A stretch of DNA of 64,000 nt from Massilia sp. Root418 (lineage in GTDB: Bacteria > Pseudomonadota > Gammaproteobacteria > Burkholderiales > Burkholderiaceae_D). The notes below the pieces were generated by a model that worked only from the letters and a program-made list of their open reading frames with translations, made no database searches and was not told the origin of the DNA. The stretch spans positions 1,241,353 through 1,305,352 of the forward strand of contig NZ_LMEC01000001.1 of assembly GCF_001425265.1 (NCBI RefSeq). Reading direction: 5' to 3'. Shown piece by piece: positions 53,947 to 63,147 of the stretch. The position numbers and the translations under genes are program-made. Position 1 is the first letter of the stretch. Each line of letters begins with the position of its first letter.

Positions 53947-54444
53947 TCAGTCGCAGGCCTGGCTGATGGCAGTAATCTTCCACTCGCTGCGGCGGCAGGC
54001 CATGGAGAAGCTCTGAATGCAAGCGCCTTCGTCAGGATAAAACACCACGCGGATACCGACGTCGCCCTGCTCGACCGTTGCGCTCCAGGCCCGCATCTGC
54101 GCCGGCTGCACCGAGCGCGCGGGGAGCATGCGCGGACGCGCCGGTTCGGTGTCGCCGGTGGCCTCGTCCGTGCTGGCCACCTTTGCCGCCGTGTGCGCCA
54201 TCACATAGGCGCGCGACTGCGGCGTTGTGCCGCAAAGCACTTCCCGCACCAGCCGCGCCGCCTGGGCGGGCGCCTCGCTGCCCGCCAGCGCTGCAGCTTC
54301 TCGCTGCAGGCGGCGCTGCTCGGCGGGCTTGCAGGCGTTCTGCATCACCTCGGCGTCATGCATGTTTTTCAGATCAGGCAGCGCGCCTTGCGCCGCGCCC
54401 GCGGCACACATCAGCGCGCCGCCCAGCACACTGGCGACGCTCAT
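53947..54444 (-). CDS. Exported hypothetical protein
   Basis: 165 aa. Signal peptide ends AAGAAQG-A. Cys residues at KPAEQ-preceding ACK, VLCGT, GACIQS, MACRR and the final ACD suggest periplasmic disulfides. No known domain. The start overlaps the stop of the YCII-domain gene as ATGA, so the pair is one operon. Confidence 0.75.
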   Translation of the reverse strand: MSVASVLGGALMCAAGAAQGALPDLKNMHDAEVMQNACKPAEQRRLQREAAALAGSEAPAQAARLVREVLCGTTPQSRAYVMAHTAAKVASTDEATGDTEPARPRMLPARSVQPAQMRAWSATVEQGDVGIRVVFYPDEGACIQSFSMACRRSEWKITAISQACD

Positions 54445-54884
54445 TGCCTGGAAATCTTCTTATGGATGTCGCCCACGGCCATCAAGGCTGCCGATGAGAA
54501 AAAGACGTGATACTCGGCGACCATCTCGCCGTTGATGATAACCGGGTCGGTGGCCACGAGCTGCTTTGCTTCCTCGATGTCGGCCGTCGCCATCACGAAC
54601 ACGCCGCGCCAGCCGTCGACGCCATCCAAGGGACCGGCCACCGCCAGTTTTTTGTCGTCCGACAGCCGCTGCATATTGGCGAAGTGGCCTTTGAACATGG
54701 CGTCACGCTCGGCGCCGGCGGGCATTTTCCTGGGGCCGGTCTTCAGGATGACCAGCACGTACTTTTTCATTCCCATCTCGTTGCCGCCCAGCGATTTGGC
54801 GAGTTCGGGGTCGCTTTGCGCGGCAGCCGGCAGCGCGCACAGCACCAGGCAGCCCGCCAGTATGGCCGAGGTTTGTTTCCACAT
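54441..54884 (-). CDS. Exported YCII-domain protein
   Basis: 147 aa. Signal peptide (LAGCLVLCALPAAA-Q) precedes a YCII-type ferredoxin-like domain: KYVLVILKTGPR, HFANMQRLSDDKKLAVAGPL and FVMATADIEEAKQLVATDPV. YCII proteins are usually cytoplasmic; an exported form is less common. Function unknown. Confidence 0.85.
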   Translation of the reverse strand: MWKQTSAILAGCLVLCALPAAAQSDPELAKSLGGNEMGMKKYVLVILKTGPRKMPAGAERDAMFKGHFANMQRLSDDKKLAVAGPLDGVDGWRGVFVMATADIEEAKQLVATDPVIINGEMVAEYHVFFSSAALMAVGDIHKKISRQ

Positions 54885-55011
54885 GGTTTAGGTCCATTCT
54901 TATAAGAATATTTCAGCAGACTAACACAGCAGTTCGCCGCGCAAGCGCGCACCGCTGCCGATTCAGATCCGCTAGTATCTTTGATTGACAAGAGATTTGC
55001 AGGCCTGATTG

Positions 55012-55998
55012 ATGAAAGCTCAGCTGTTGGAAGACATAGGCGATAGCCACCCGCGCCCCCCGCTGCCGCCCCGGCCGCCGCAGCCCGCGCGTGCCACTCC
55101 CCCGCCGCCGCCCGAGTTCGCGCAGCAGGAACTGCCGCCGCAGCCGACGCAGCAGCCCCACGGGCGCGCCGAGCCGGCGGCCGACGCGTGGACGGCGCAG
55201 GCCGCGCCCCCGCCGCCCGATCCATGGTCTTCCGTCCCGCTGCCGGAATGGAAGATCCCGAGCGAACCTGCCTATGCGGCGCAGGAGGACGAGCCGGACT
55301 GGTTCGAACGCTGGGGCCGCCGCGCAGCCACCGGCACAACCGCGATCCTTGCCATGCTCGCCATTGCGGGCGCCGGCTTGTGGCTGTACAACGAGAACAA
55401 GGACGACAAGACGTTGTCCGTGCTGGCCAAGGCGCCCATCCCGGCCCGGCAGGCCAGGCCCGCCCCGCTGCCGGCAGCGCAAGCAGCCCCGGCGCAGGCC
55501 GCGCCTGTCGCCGCCGCTCCGGTCCCGGCCCCCGCGATACCTGCCGCTCCCGCCGCAGCCGCTGCCCCCACCCTGGCTTCGGCTCCGGCCATGACTGCAG
55601 TTCCGGCCCCATCGTCAGCCGCCGGTCCCTCCCCTGCGCCGGCGCCGCTTCCGGCGGAAAATCCGGTGGCCGAGACAGCGGATGCGGCAGACAAGCCGGC
55701 CGGCGGCACGCTGCGCGAGCGCCAGCGCACGGCGGCAGCCAAAGCAACCAAGGCAGACAGGGCAGCCAGGGCAGCCAGGGCGGCCAGGGTAGCCACAGCG
55801 CCCGCGCAGGCTAAGGCAGCCGCCGCCGCTGCCCAGGCCCGGTACGCCAGCGAAAAGGCCGACCGCAACGACCCGCTCAAGGAAACGCTGCGGCAGTGCC
55901 GCGCCGCCGGCTATCACGCCGCCAAATGTGTCCAGCTCGGCTGCACCGCCACCCAATACGGGCTGGCCTGCAAAGGCGGAGGCGGCGCGCTGCGCTAG
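55012..55998 (+). CDS. Proline/alanine-rich membrane-anchored protein with Cys-containing C-terminus
   Basis: 328 aa. Residues 1-100 are Pro-rich and cytoplasmic, one transmembrane segment lies at about 108-126 (GTTAILAMLAIAGAGLWLYN), then a long Ala/Pro tether, an Ala/Lys/Arg coiled segment (about 240-285) and a compact end with four Cys (LRQCRAAGYHAAKC, GC, ACKGG). The layout (short cytoplasmic part, anchor, flexible periplasmic spacer, small disulfide domain) is like envelope-spanning or TonB-like proteins, but no family is recognised. Confidence 0.75.
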   Translation: MKAQLLEDIGDSHPRPPLPPRPPQPARATPPPPPEFAQQELPPQPTQQPHGRAEPAADAWTAQAAPPPPDPWSSVPLPEWKIPSEPAYAAQEDEPDWFERWGRRAATGTTAILAMLAIAGAGLWLYNENKDDKTLSVLAKAPIPARQARPAPLPAAQAAPAQAAPVAAAPVPAPAIPAAPAAAAAPTLASAPAMTAVPAPSSAAGPSPAPAPLPAENPVAETADAADKPAGGTLRERQRTAAAKATKADRAARAARAARVATAPAQAKAAAAAAQARYASEKADRNDPLKETLRQCRAAGYHAAKCVQLGCTATQYGLACKGGGGALR

Positions 55999-55999
55999 A

Positions 56000-56488
56000 T
56001 CAGTTCACCTTGTCGACGATCAGCCGGTGCTGCTCGTCGAACGCCCACACCGTCTCATAGTCCACCTCGAACAAATGCCCGTCCGGGTCCTTGAAGTAGC
56101 CGGCGATGCCCCAGTGCGTGCGCGTGGCCGGCTTGACGATGCTGCCGCCGGCCGCAGCCGCCTGCGCCAGGATACGCGGCACGTCTTCGGCGCTGGGCGC
56201 CAGGTGGATCAGCGCCATGCCCGAAAAGCCGGACTGCTGCGGCGCCGGCTCCAGCGCATCCCTGGCCAGGTCGGTGCGGCTGATCAGGCACAGCGCGTAG
56301 CCGCCCAGGTCGAATTTCACGAAACCGTCATTGCCGGTGGGCGATCTGCGCCAGCCCAGCGCCTCATAAAACGCCGCCGAGCGCGCCACGCTGTCTACGC
56401 CCAGCAGGATCAGGTGCAGGCGCTGGCTGGGCGCCAGCGGCAGCGCGTCTTCGGATGGAAAAATATGGCCGGGGGCGTGGTCTAGCAT
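56000..56488 (-). CDS. VOC/glyoxalase family protein
   Basis: 162 aa. One vicinal-oxygen-chelate domain with two beta-alpha-beta-beta-beta modules: HLILLGVDSVARSAAFYEAL and GIAGYFKDPDGHLFEVDYE; the terminal Glu ligand is present. Third gene of the lldD-cupin-VOC set, 18 nt after the cupin gene. Substrate unknown. Confidence 0.88.
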   Translation of the reverse strand: MLDHAPGHIFPSEDALPLAPSQRLHLILLGVDSVARSAAFYEALGWRRSPTGNDGFVKFDLGGYALCLISRTDLARDALEPAPQQSGFSGMALIHLAPSAEDVPRILAQAAAAGGSIVKPATRTHWGIAGYFKDPDGHLFEVDYETVWAFDEQHRLIVDKVN

Positions 56489-56506
56489 GCGTTCCTCAGT
56501 GGTGGC

Positions 56507-56983
56507 TCAGTTGGGGGAAATGGACAGGATGTCGGCGTAGTCGACCACGGCTTCGTCGGTGCCGTTCATATACAGGCGTTTCCGCAGGCGCGGGTAATCG
56601 CACACGTCCTGCTCCAGGTTGGTGCGCGCCGACAGCATCACCAGCGGCTCGCTGCCGGTGTTTTCGATGGTATGCGCGGCGCCGTTGCGGGGAAAACCGA
56701 GGAAATCCCCCGGCCCGATGGCGCAGCGCCGCTCGTCGATTACCGCGGCGCCGCTGCCGGACAGGATGTAGAAACACTGCTCCTCGTACAGGTGGCGGTG
56801 GTATTCCGAGTACGCGCGTCCGGGCGGCACCGTCATCAGATGAAAGCCCAGCGCGCTCAAGCCGGTGGCGGCGCCCAGGGACTTGGACACCCTGGTCGCC
56901 TCCGGGTTCAGCAAATGCGCCTTGGCATTGCCCGGCATGGCCGCGATCGCCGCGGCGGTGAGAAGTTCAGCGGGAGGGGTCAT
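56507..56983 (-). CDS. Cupin domain protein
   Basis: 158 aa. Cupin motif 1 YSEYHRHLYEEQCFYILSG and motif 2 GPGDFLGFPRNGAAHTIEN carry the metal-binding His/Glu set. It could be an enzyme or a small-molecule sensor. It lies 10 nt after lldD, so a role in hydroxy-acid metabolism is plausible but unproven. Confidence 0.88.
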   Translation of the reverse strand: MTPPAELLTAAAIAAMPGNAKAHLLNPEATRVSKSLGAATGLSALGFHLMTVPPGRAYSEYHRHLYEEQCFYILSGSGAAVIDERRCAIGPGDFLGFPRNGAAHTIENTGSEPLVMLSARTNLEQDVCDYPRLRKRLYMNGTDEAVVDYADILSISPN

Positions 56984-56993
56984 GGCTCACCTT

Positions 56994-58148
56994 TCACGGC
57001 GTGGGATAGCTGCCTGGCAGCAGGATGTTCTGGTCCACCCGCGCCACGTCGCGCAGGCCGCAGAATGCCATCGTCAGGTCCAGTTCATTGCGGATGATGT
57101 CCAGGCAGCGCGTCACGCCTTGCTCGCCCATCGCGCCCAGCCCGTACAGGAAAGGCCGCCCGATGTAGACGCCCTTGGCACCCAGCGCCAGCGCCTTGAT
57201 CACGTCCTGCCCCGAGCGGATGCCGCCATCCATGTGCACTTCGATCTGCTTGCCGACCGCCTCGGCAATGGCGGGCAGCGCCCCGATCGAGGACTGCGCG
57301 CCGTCCAGCTGGCGCCCGCCATGGTTGGACACGATCAGCGCATCGGCGCCCGCCTCCACGCAGTGGCGCGCGTCCTCCGCATCCATGATGCCTTTGATGA
57401 TGAGCTTGCCGCCCCAGCGCTGCTTGATCCACTCCACGTCTTTCCAGGACAGGCTGAGGTCGAACTGCTGGCTGGTCCAGGCCGACAGCGAGGACAGGTC
57501 CGACACCGACGTGGCGTGGCCGACGATGTTGCCGAAGCCGCGCCGCTTGGTGCCCAGCATGCCCAGGCACCAGCGCGGCTTGCCGGCCAGGTTGATCAGA
57601 TTGGCCAGCGTGGGCTTGGGCGGCGCCGACAGGCCGTTGCGCAGATCCTTGTGCCGCTGCCCCAGCACCTGCAGATCCAGCGTCAGCACCAGCGCCGAGC
57701 AGCGCGCGGCCTTGGCCCGGTCGATCAGGCGGTTGATGAATTCACGGTCCTTCATCACGTACAGCTGGAACCAGAACGGCTTGCTGGTGTGCGCGGCCAC
57801 GTCCTCGATCGAGCAGATGCTCATGGTGGACAGCGTGAACGGCACGCCGAAGGCTTCGGCGGCGCGCGCGGCGAGGATTTCGCCGTCGGCATGCTGCATG
57901 CCGGTCAGCCCGGTCGGCGCCAGCGCCACCGGCATGGACACGGCCTGCCCCGCCATGCTGCTGGCCAGGCTGCGGTTTTCCAGGTTGACGGCAACCCGCT
58001 GGCGGAATTTGATGGCCTGGAAGTCGCTGCTGTTGGCGCGGTAGGTCGACTCGGTCCACGAACCGGCGTCCGCGTAGTCGTAAAACATGCGCGGCACGCG
58101 CTTGCGCGCCAGTACGCGCAAGTCTTCGATGCAGGTGATGATGGTCAT
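56994..58148 (-). CDS. lldD: FMN-dependent L-lactate dehydrogenase / alpha-hydroxyacid oxidase
   Basis: 384-residue class from the ATG at 58148 (GGGAG upstream). Family motifs: YDYADAGSWTESTYRAN, PVALAPTGLTGMQHADGE, LVLTLDLQVLGQRHKDLRNG, and the catalytic SNHGGRQLDGA followed by DGGIRSGQDVIKALALGA for FMN phosphate. It oxidises L-lactate to pyruvate at the inner membrane. First gene of a three-gene set with cupin and VOC genes. Confidence 0.92.
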   Translation of the reverse strand: MTIITCIEDLRVLARKRVPRMFYDYADAGSWTESTYRANSSDFQAIKFRQRVAVNLENRSLASSMAGQAVSMPVALAPTGLTGMQHADGEILAARAAEAFGVPFTLSTMSICSIEDVAAHTSKPFWFQLYVMKDREFINRLIDRAKAARCSALVLTLDLQVLGQRHKDLRNGLSAPPKPTLANLINLAGKPRWCLGMLGTKRRGFGNIVGHATSVSDLSSLSAWTSQQFDLSLSWKDVEWIKQRWGGKLIIKGIMDAEDARHCVEAGADALIVSNHGGRQLDGAQSSIGALPAIAEAVGKQIEVHMDGGIRSGQDVIKALALGAKGVYIGRPFLYGLGAMGEQGVTRCLDIIRNELDLTMAFCGLRDVARVDQNILLPGSYPTP

Positions 58149-58199
58149 GCAGGCTCCCGGGATTGCCATTTCAGCAAATCATAACAGGAGCGCAAAACG

Positions 58200-58227
58200 A
58201 AAAGGGCCAGATCTTCCGATCTGGCCC
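58200..58227 (-). terminator. Terminator of the tRNA-Arg array
   Basis: GGGCCAGATC (58204-58213) and GATCTGGCCC (58218-58227) form a perfect 10-bp stem with a 4-nt loop. On the minus strand it is followed by TTTTCGTTTTG. It lies just downstream of the last tRNA gene. Confidence 0.88.
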
Positions 58228-58235
58228 TCGTATTC

Positions 58236-58312
58236 TGGTGCGGCTGGCAGGAATCGAACCCACGACCCCTTGGTTCGTAGCCAAGTACTCTATCCAGCTG
58301 AGCTACAGCCGC
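58236..58312 (-). tRNA. tRNA-Arg (ACG), copy 4 in transcription order
   Basis: 77 nt including encoded CCA. Acceptor GCGGCTG pairs with CAGCCGC; anticodon stem-loop CTTGG-CTACGAA-CCAAG gives anticodon ACG; T-loop TTCGATT. ACG is normally deaminated to ICG and reads CGU, CGC and CGA. Confidence 0.98.
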
Positions 58313-58354
58313 GTCTTACTGCTGGTACATCTCACAACGGTACAACTGACAAAC

Positions 58355-58431
58355 TGGTGCGGCTGGCAGGAATCGAACCCACGACCCCTTGGTTCGTAGC
58401 CAAGTACTCTATCCAGCTGAGCTACAGCCGC
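58355..58431 (-). tRNA. tRNA-Arg (ACG), copy 3 in transcription order
   Basis: 77 nt, same sequence as the other three copies including CCA. Separated from the copy at 58236 by 42 nt of unrelated sequence. Confidence 0.98.
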
Positions 58432-58487
58432 AAACTACATCACATCAATACAACGATACAACACATCAATAAACACATCGGCAAGAC

Positions 58488-58564
58488 TGGTGCGGCTGGC
58501 AGGAATCGAACCCACGACCCCTTGGTTCGTAGCCAAGTACTCTATCCAGCTGAGCTACAGCCGC
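58488..58564 (-). tRNA. tRNA-Arg (ACG), copy 2 in transcription order
   Basis: 77 nt, same sequence as the other copies including CCA. The spacer to the copy at 58355 is 56 nt and does not resemble the other spacers. Confidence 0.98.
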
Positions 58565-58629
58565 ATTGTCATTACAGATACTGCTTACTGCAACGCGCTT
58601 TACGATCAGCGCATTTTACTACAACAAAC

Positions 58630-58706
58630 TGGTGCGGCTGGCAGGAATCGAACCCACGACCCCTTGGTTCGTAGCCAAGTACTCTATCCAGCTGAGCTAC
58701 AGCCGC
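58630..58706 (-). tRNA. tRNA-Arg (ACG), copy 1 in transcription order
   Basis: 77 nt, same sequence as the other copies including CCA. First in the transcript; the promoter is about 65 nt upstream and the spacer to the next copy is 65 nt. Confidence 0.98.
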
Positions 58707-58772
58707 ATCGCAAACCGCTGATAACTTGCAGTTTTCGCTTTCTTTCTCTGGTTCCCCGTCGAAAGAAGCAAG

Positions 58773-58801
58773 ATTATAGGCATATCCATTCTGCTTGTCC
58801 A
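58773..58801 (-). promoter_or_regulatory. Promoter of the tRNA-Arg array
   Basis: On the minus strand TGGACA (58801-58796), 17 nt, then TATAAT (58778-58773): a perfect -10 and a one-mismatch -35. Predicted start is near 58766, about 60 nt before the first mature tRNA. Confidence 0.82.
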
Positions 58802-58932
58802 GAGGGAAATCGCTGCCGGACTTTCATTCATGAAGCTGATAGTGTTCATCATGAACGGCAATTGGATTTCCCGTACGGCATGTTGCATAGTTGCACCTGT
58901 CTCCTCTATTCTCCTCACCGGAAATAGATTCA
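58802..58932. other. Intergenic stretch between tRNA promoter and orphan terminator
   Basis: No coding frame is credible here. A perfect palindrome GTTCATCATGAAC occupies 58844-58856, with a related TTCATTCATGAA just before it. On the plus strand TTGGAT (58863) and CATAGT (58886) are spaced 17 nt apart and could be a weak promoter for a short RNA ending at the terminator that follows. Confidence 0.4.
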
Positions 58933-58959
58933 GCCCGCTCCCGCAGCGGGCTTTTTTTT
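58933..58959 (+). terminator. Plus-strand rho-independent terminator without an upstream gene
   Basis: GCCCGCT-CCCGC-AGCGGGC is a 7-bp GC-rich stem followed by eight T (58952-58959). The nearest plus-strand gene upstream ends at 55998, with a convergent operon and the tRNA array between, so the terminator has no obvious client and may end a small RNA. Confidence 0.85.
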
Positions 58960-59018
58960 CGCCCTGCGCTAGTGTAGCATCAGCTCAATAGTCAAATTCG
59001 CAACGACGGGCGCCCCGG

Positions 59019-59879
59019 ATGACACAACAAGACAGCATTAGCCTGCATACCCTGCCGCCCCTGGACTGGTCCCGTACCGCGCTGGGCCTGCCTGCAGCCT
59101 GGCCGGCCTGCCTCCGGCTTTCGGTGGACATTCTGCTTAACTGCCCACTGGCCATGGCCATCGCGTGGGGGCCGGAGAAAATCCTCTTATATAACAAGGC
59201 CTACGCCGCGCTGATGGGCGTGCGCGCCGAATCGGTGCCGGGCGGCGCCGTGCCCACCATGCAGCCGCCCGTGTTCGGCTGGAACCATGCCGCAATGGAA
59301 GCGGCCTGGGGCGGTGCGGCGCTGGCCTATCCAGGCCAGAAGCTGCCCGTGTGGCGCGACGGCGCGGCCACCGAACTGCTGCTGGACCTGCACTACACCC
59401 CGCTGCGCGACGAAGCCGGCGCGGTGCGCGGGGTGCTGTGCGCCATGCAGCTGGCAGCGGCCCCGGCGGAGACGCTGGACAGCCGGCAAGAGCAGGCGCC
59501 CCAGTCCGCCCCGGCCCGCATCCTGGTGGTGGAAGACAATGGCGACGCGCGCTACCTGGTGTGCGAAATGCTGCGCGCGCTGGGCTATGAGGTGGACGCT
59601 GCCGGCGACGGCGAGCGGGCCCTGGCCATGCTGCGGGAAAGCCGCTACGGCATCCTGTTCAGCGACGTCAGCCTGCCCGGCATGTCCGGCGTGGAGCTGG
59701 CGCGCAGCGCGCTGCGCAGCCAGCCGCAGCTGCAGGTTGTGTTCGCCTCAGGCTACGGCAGCAGCTTTACCAGCCAGCTCGACTTCCCCGCCGTGTCCAT
59801 GCAAAAGCCCTACGAGATCGATCAGCTGCGCCAGGTGCTGGCCAGCGCTGCTGCGCGCCTCCCAACGGTGCGGTTGTAA
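59019..59879 (+). CDS. PAS-receiver protein without kinase
   Basis: 286 aa. N-terminal PAS-like domain (about 15-145) opening LDWSRTALGLPAAWPACLRL, a sequence usually found at the start of hybrid kinases, followed directly by a receiver (about 165-280, ILVVEDNGDARYLVCEML, phosphoacceptor Asp in LFSDVSLPGMSG). Kinase core domains that normally lie between are absent, so it may be a deletion derivative or an adaptor. The large hybrid kinase starts 123 nt downstream. Confidence 0.87.
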   Translation: MTQQDSISLHTLPPLDWSRTALGLPAAWPACLRLSVDILLNCPLAMAIAWGPEKILLYNKAYAALMGVRAESVPGGAVPTMQPPVFGWNHAAMEAAWGGAALAYPGQKLPVWRDGAATELLLDLHYTPLRDEAGAVRGVLCAMQLAAAPAETLDSRQEQAPQSAPARILVVEDNGDARYLVCEMLRALGYEVDAAGDGERALAMLRESRYGILFSDVSLPGMSGVELARSALRSQPQLQVVFASGYGSSFTSQLDFPAVSMQKPYEIDQLRQVLASAAARLPTVRL

Positions 59880-60002
59880 AGCGCACAAGACGGCTACAAT
59901 GAGGACACGGCCCGGTTCGGCCGTCCCTTGATGCAGATACCGATGATTTACTGTGAATCCCACCATTGCGCGGCACAGGCGCCGACTTCCGGGAGAGCCT
60001 GA

Positions 60003-62996
60003 GTGGCCAAGCTCGACAAAGAAGAGGAAGCGCGCATGCACTCGGGCGCCATGCGCAGCGCCAACAGCGTACTGCTGGCACGCCAGCGCGCCGAGCACGA
60101 GATGCAGGAGGCGCGCGAACAGTTGCGCCGCTCGAACGAGCGCCTGAAAACCGTCCTGGAAAGCATTACCGACGGCTTCATCGTGCTCGACCATGACTGG
60201 ACCGTCACCTACATCAACCCGCAGGCCGCCAACATCATCCACCCGCAGGAAAGCGGCGGCCAGCACGCGCTGGGCAACAACCTGTGGGAGGCCTATCCCG
60301 AACTGTGCGGCACGGTGATGGAAGCGCAGTTCCGGCGCGCCATGGAAACCCAGCAGACCGCCAGTTTCGAACTGTACTACCTGCCGCGCAAGATGTGGCT
60401 GGACGTGCGCGCCTATCCGTCCGCCGAGGGGCTGACCAGCTCCATCCAGAACATCACCAAGCGCAAGCTCGACGAGCGCGCCCTGCGCGAAAGCGCCAAC
60501 CGCCTGCAGGTGGCGCTGGCGGCCGGCAAGCTGGGCGACTGGCTGTGGGACGCCGGCAGCAACCGGGTGACCCTGGGCCGGCGCGCCGCCGAACTGCTCG
60601 GCCTGCCGGACGAGACCTGCCTGACCTGGGAGGCGTTGAGCGAGCACATCTTTGAAGAAGACCGCGCCCCGGCCCGCGCCGCCTTCCTGGAGGCCTTCGA
60701 ACAGCGCACCGACTTCAGCGTCGAATGCCGCATCGAGCGCGCCGGCGGCGAACGGCGCTGGCTGTCCGTGGTCGGCCACGGCAACTACGGCGAGGATGGC
60801 GCCGTGCTGGGCATGACCGGCATGGTGCAGGACATTTCGGACCGCAAGGCCGCTGAAAACACCCTGCGCCAGAGCCAGGAAGAATTGCAGGCCATGGCCA
60901 ACTCCATCCCGCAGCTGGCCTGGATCGCCCGTTTCGACGGCACCGTGGCGTGGTACAACGAGCGCTGGTACGAATACACCGGGCTGCCGCGCGACCAGGC
61001 GCCGGCCAGCGGCTGGGACGAAGTCTACGACCCCGACACCCTGCCGCTGATCCGCCAGCACTGGCAGGAAGCGCTGCGCACCGGCAGCCCGTTCGAGATG
61101 GAATTTCCGATCCGCGGCGCGGACGGCCACTACCGCTGGTTCCTGTCGCGCGCCAATCCGGTGCGTGACAGCACCGGCCGGCTGGTGCGCTGGTTCGGCA
61201 CCAGTACCGACGTAGACCAGGTCAAGCGGGTGCAGGAAGCGCTGCGCGACGAGAGCGCCATCCTGGAACTGCTGAACGCCACTGGCAACGCCCTGGCATC
61301 CCAGCGCAACCTGCGCTCGCTGCTGCAGGAAGTGACGGACGCCGCCACCCGCATCAGCGGCGCGCGCTTCGGCGCCTTTTTCTACAACAGCACCAGCGCC
61401 GACGGCGGCGTGCTCACCCTGTACAGCCTGTCCGGCCTGCCGCCGGAAGCGTTCGCCCACTTTCCGCACCCGCGCGCCACCGCGCTGTTCGGCCCCAGCA
61501 TGCGCGGCGAAGGCACCTTGCGCAGCGACGACCTGCTGCGCGACCCGCGCTACGGCCAGAACGCGCCGCACCGGGGCGTACCGAACGGCCACCCGGCCGT
61601 GCGCAGCTACCTGGCGGTGCCGGTGGTGTCGCGCTCGGGCGAAGTGATCGGCTCGCTGTTCTTCGGCCACCCCGAGCCGCGCATGTTCAACGAGCGCACC
61701 GAGCGCATCGTGGGCGGCATCGCGGCCCAGGCTGCCGTGGCGATCGACAACGCGCGCCTGTACGAGGCTGCCCAGCAGGCGGCCGAGGAGCGCAAGATCC
61801 TGCTGGACAGCGAGCGCAGCGCGCGCGCCGAGGCCGAGCGCACCAGCCAGATGAAGGACGAATTCCTGGCCACCCTGTCGCACGAGCTGCGCACCCCGCT
61901 CACCGCCATCCTGGGCTGGGCGCAAGTGCTGCGGCGCGGCAGCCGCGACGAAGCCGACTTGCACCGCGGCCTGCAGACCATCGAGCGCAACGCGCGCGCC
62001 CAGGCCCAGCTGATCGAGGACTTGCTGGACATGAGCCGCATCACCTCCGGCAAGGTGTTGCTGGATATGCAAACCCTGTCGCCGCTGACGGTGGTCGACG
62101 CCGCCATCGAGACGGTGCGCCCGGCGGCTGACGCCAAGAGCATCCAGATCGAGCGCGACTTCCACAGCACCGGGCAGGTGGCGGCCGACCCGAGCCGGCT
62201 GCAGCAGGTGATCTGGAACCTGCTGACCAATGCCATCAAGTTCACCCCAAAAGGCGGCGCGCTGCGGGTGGCCGTCAGCGAGGCCGAGGGCCACGTGGCC
62301 ATCACGGTGGCCGACACCGGCATCGGCATCCGGCCGGAATTCCTGGCCCACGTGTTCGAGCGCTTCCGTCAAGCCGACTCGACCACCACGCGCCGCCACG
62401 GCGGCCTGGGGCTGGGCCTGTCCATTGTCAAGCACCTGGTGGAGCAGCATGGCGGCACGGTCTCGGTCAGCAGCAAGGGCGAAGGGCACGGCGCCAGCTT
62501 CACGGTCAGCCTGCCGCTGGCCACCGCGCCCAGCGGCGGCGCGCGCCAGAGCCGCGCCCAGGCGGCCCAGCTGCCCACGCTGCCGCCGGCGCCGGCCGAA
62601 GGCGGCTTGCGCGACCTGGGCGGCATGCGCGTGCTGGTGGTGGACGACGAAATTGACGCAAGAGACCTGATCAAGCGCATACTAAGTGACTGCAACGCGA
62701 CCGTCATGACGGCCGCGAATGCGGCCGAAGCGCTGCGGCTGGTCGAACGGGAACGGCCCGGCCTGCTGGTAAGCGACATCGGCATGCCGGACGTGGACGG
62801 CTTCGAGCTGCTGGCCCAGGTGCGGGCACTGGGCGCGGCGCGCGGCGGCGCGGTGCCGGCCATCGCGCTGACCGCCTTCGCCCGCTCGGAAGACCGGCTG
62901 CGGGCGCTGGAATGCGGCTTCCGCGACCACGTGTCCAAGCCGGTGGAACCGGCGGAACTGGTGCGCGCTGTTGCGTTGGCGGCACAAAAGCGGTAA
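60003..62996 (+). CDS. Hybrid sensor histidine kinase (PAS-PAS-PAS-GAF-HisKA-HATPase-REC)
   Basis: 997 aa, cytoplasmic. GTG start at 60003 is chosen because GGGAG lies upstream and a coiled coil begins there. PAS domains at about 45-165, 170-290 and 295-415, GAF at about 425-590, HisKA with [15 protein letters not shown] (His near 627), ATPase with DTGIGI and GGLGLGLSI, and a receiver from about 875 ([13 protein letters not shown]). The two PAC-type PAS units suggest several small-molecule or redox inputs. Likely partner of the PAS-receiver and PleD-like genes on either side. Confidence 0.93.
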   Translation: MAKLDKEEEARMHSGAMRSANSVLLARQRAEHEMQEAREQLRRSNERLKTVLESITDGFIVLDHDWTVTYINPQAANIIHPQESGGQHALGNNLWEAYPELCGTVMEAQFRRAMETQQTASFELYYLPRKMWLDVRAYPSAEGLTSSIQNITKRKLDERALRESANRLQVALAAGKLGDWLWDAGSNRVTLGRRAAELLGLPDETCLTWEALSEHIFEEDRAPARAAFLEAFEQRTDFSVECRIERAGGERRWLSVVGHGNYGEDGAVLGMTGMVQDISDRKAAENTLRQSQEELQAMANSIPQLAWIARFDGTVAWYNERWYEYTGLPRDQAPASGWDEVYDPDTLPLIRQHWQEALRTGSPFEMEFPIRGADGHYRWFLSRANPVRDSTGRLVRWFGTSTDVDQVKRVQEALRDESAILELLNATGNALASQRNLRSLLQEVTDAATRISGARFGAFFYNSTSADGGVLTLYSLSGLPPEAFAHFPHPRATALFGPSMRGEGTLRSDDLLRDPRYGQNAPHRGVPNGHPAVRSYLAVPVVSRSGEVIGSLFFGHPEPRMFNERTERIVGGIAAQAAVAIDNARLYEAAQQAAEERKILLDSERSARAEAERTSQMKDEFLATLSHELRTPLTAILGWAQVLRRGSRDEADLHRGLQTIERNARAQAQLIEDLLDMSRITSGKVLLDMQTLSPLTVVDAAIETVRPAADAKSIQIERDFHSTGQVAADPSRLQQVIWNLLTNAIKFTPKGGALRVAVSEAEGHVAITVADTGIGIRPEFLAHVFERFRQADSTTTRRHGGLGLGLSIVKHLVEQHGGTVSVSSKGEGHGASFTVSLPLATAPSGGARQSRAQAAQLPTLPPAPAEGGLRDLGGMRVLVVDDEIDARDLIKRILSDCNATVMTAANAAEALRLVERERPGLLVSDIGMPDVDGFELLAQVRALGAARGGAVPAIALTAFARSEDRLRALECGFRDHVSKPVEPAELVRAVALAAQKR

Positions 62997-63147
62997 TTTT
63001 TTCTAAGGAGAAACTATATTTTCCATAGGGAATAACTTGCGCTCCTACCTGACGACGCGGCGCTGTCCTACAAGCAACGCTGCTATCCTTTGTTAAACTC
63101 AGAGCATAAGATCATGACCGCCCCAACTGTTTTCAAGAGACATTACT

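Noticed and set aside
58236..58706. The tRNA-Arg array as an integration site of a genomic island
   Set aside because: No integrase gene, no direct-repeat fragment of the tRNA 3' end and no change in gene character on either side within the window.
59748..62489. Open frame of 913 codons on the minus strand, antisense to the hybrid kinase
   Set aside because: The composition is Arg/Ala/Gly/His/Gln-rich with no domain, and it mirrors the third-position GC bias of the kinase gene on the plus strand.
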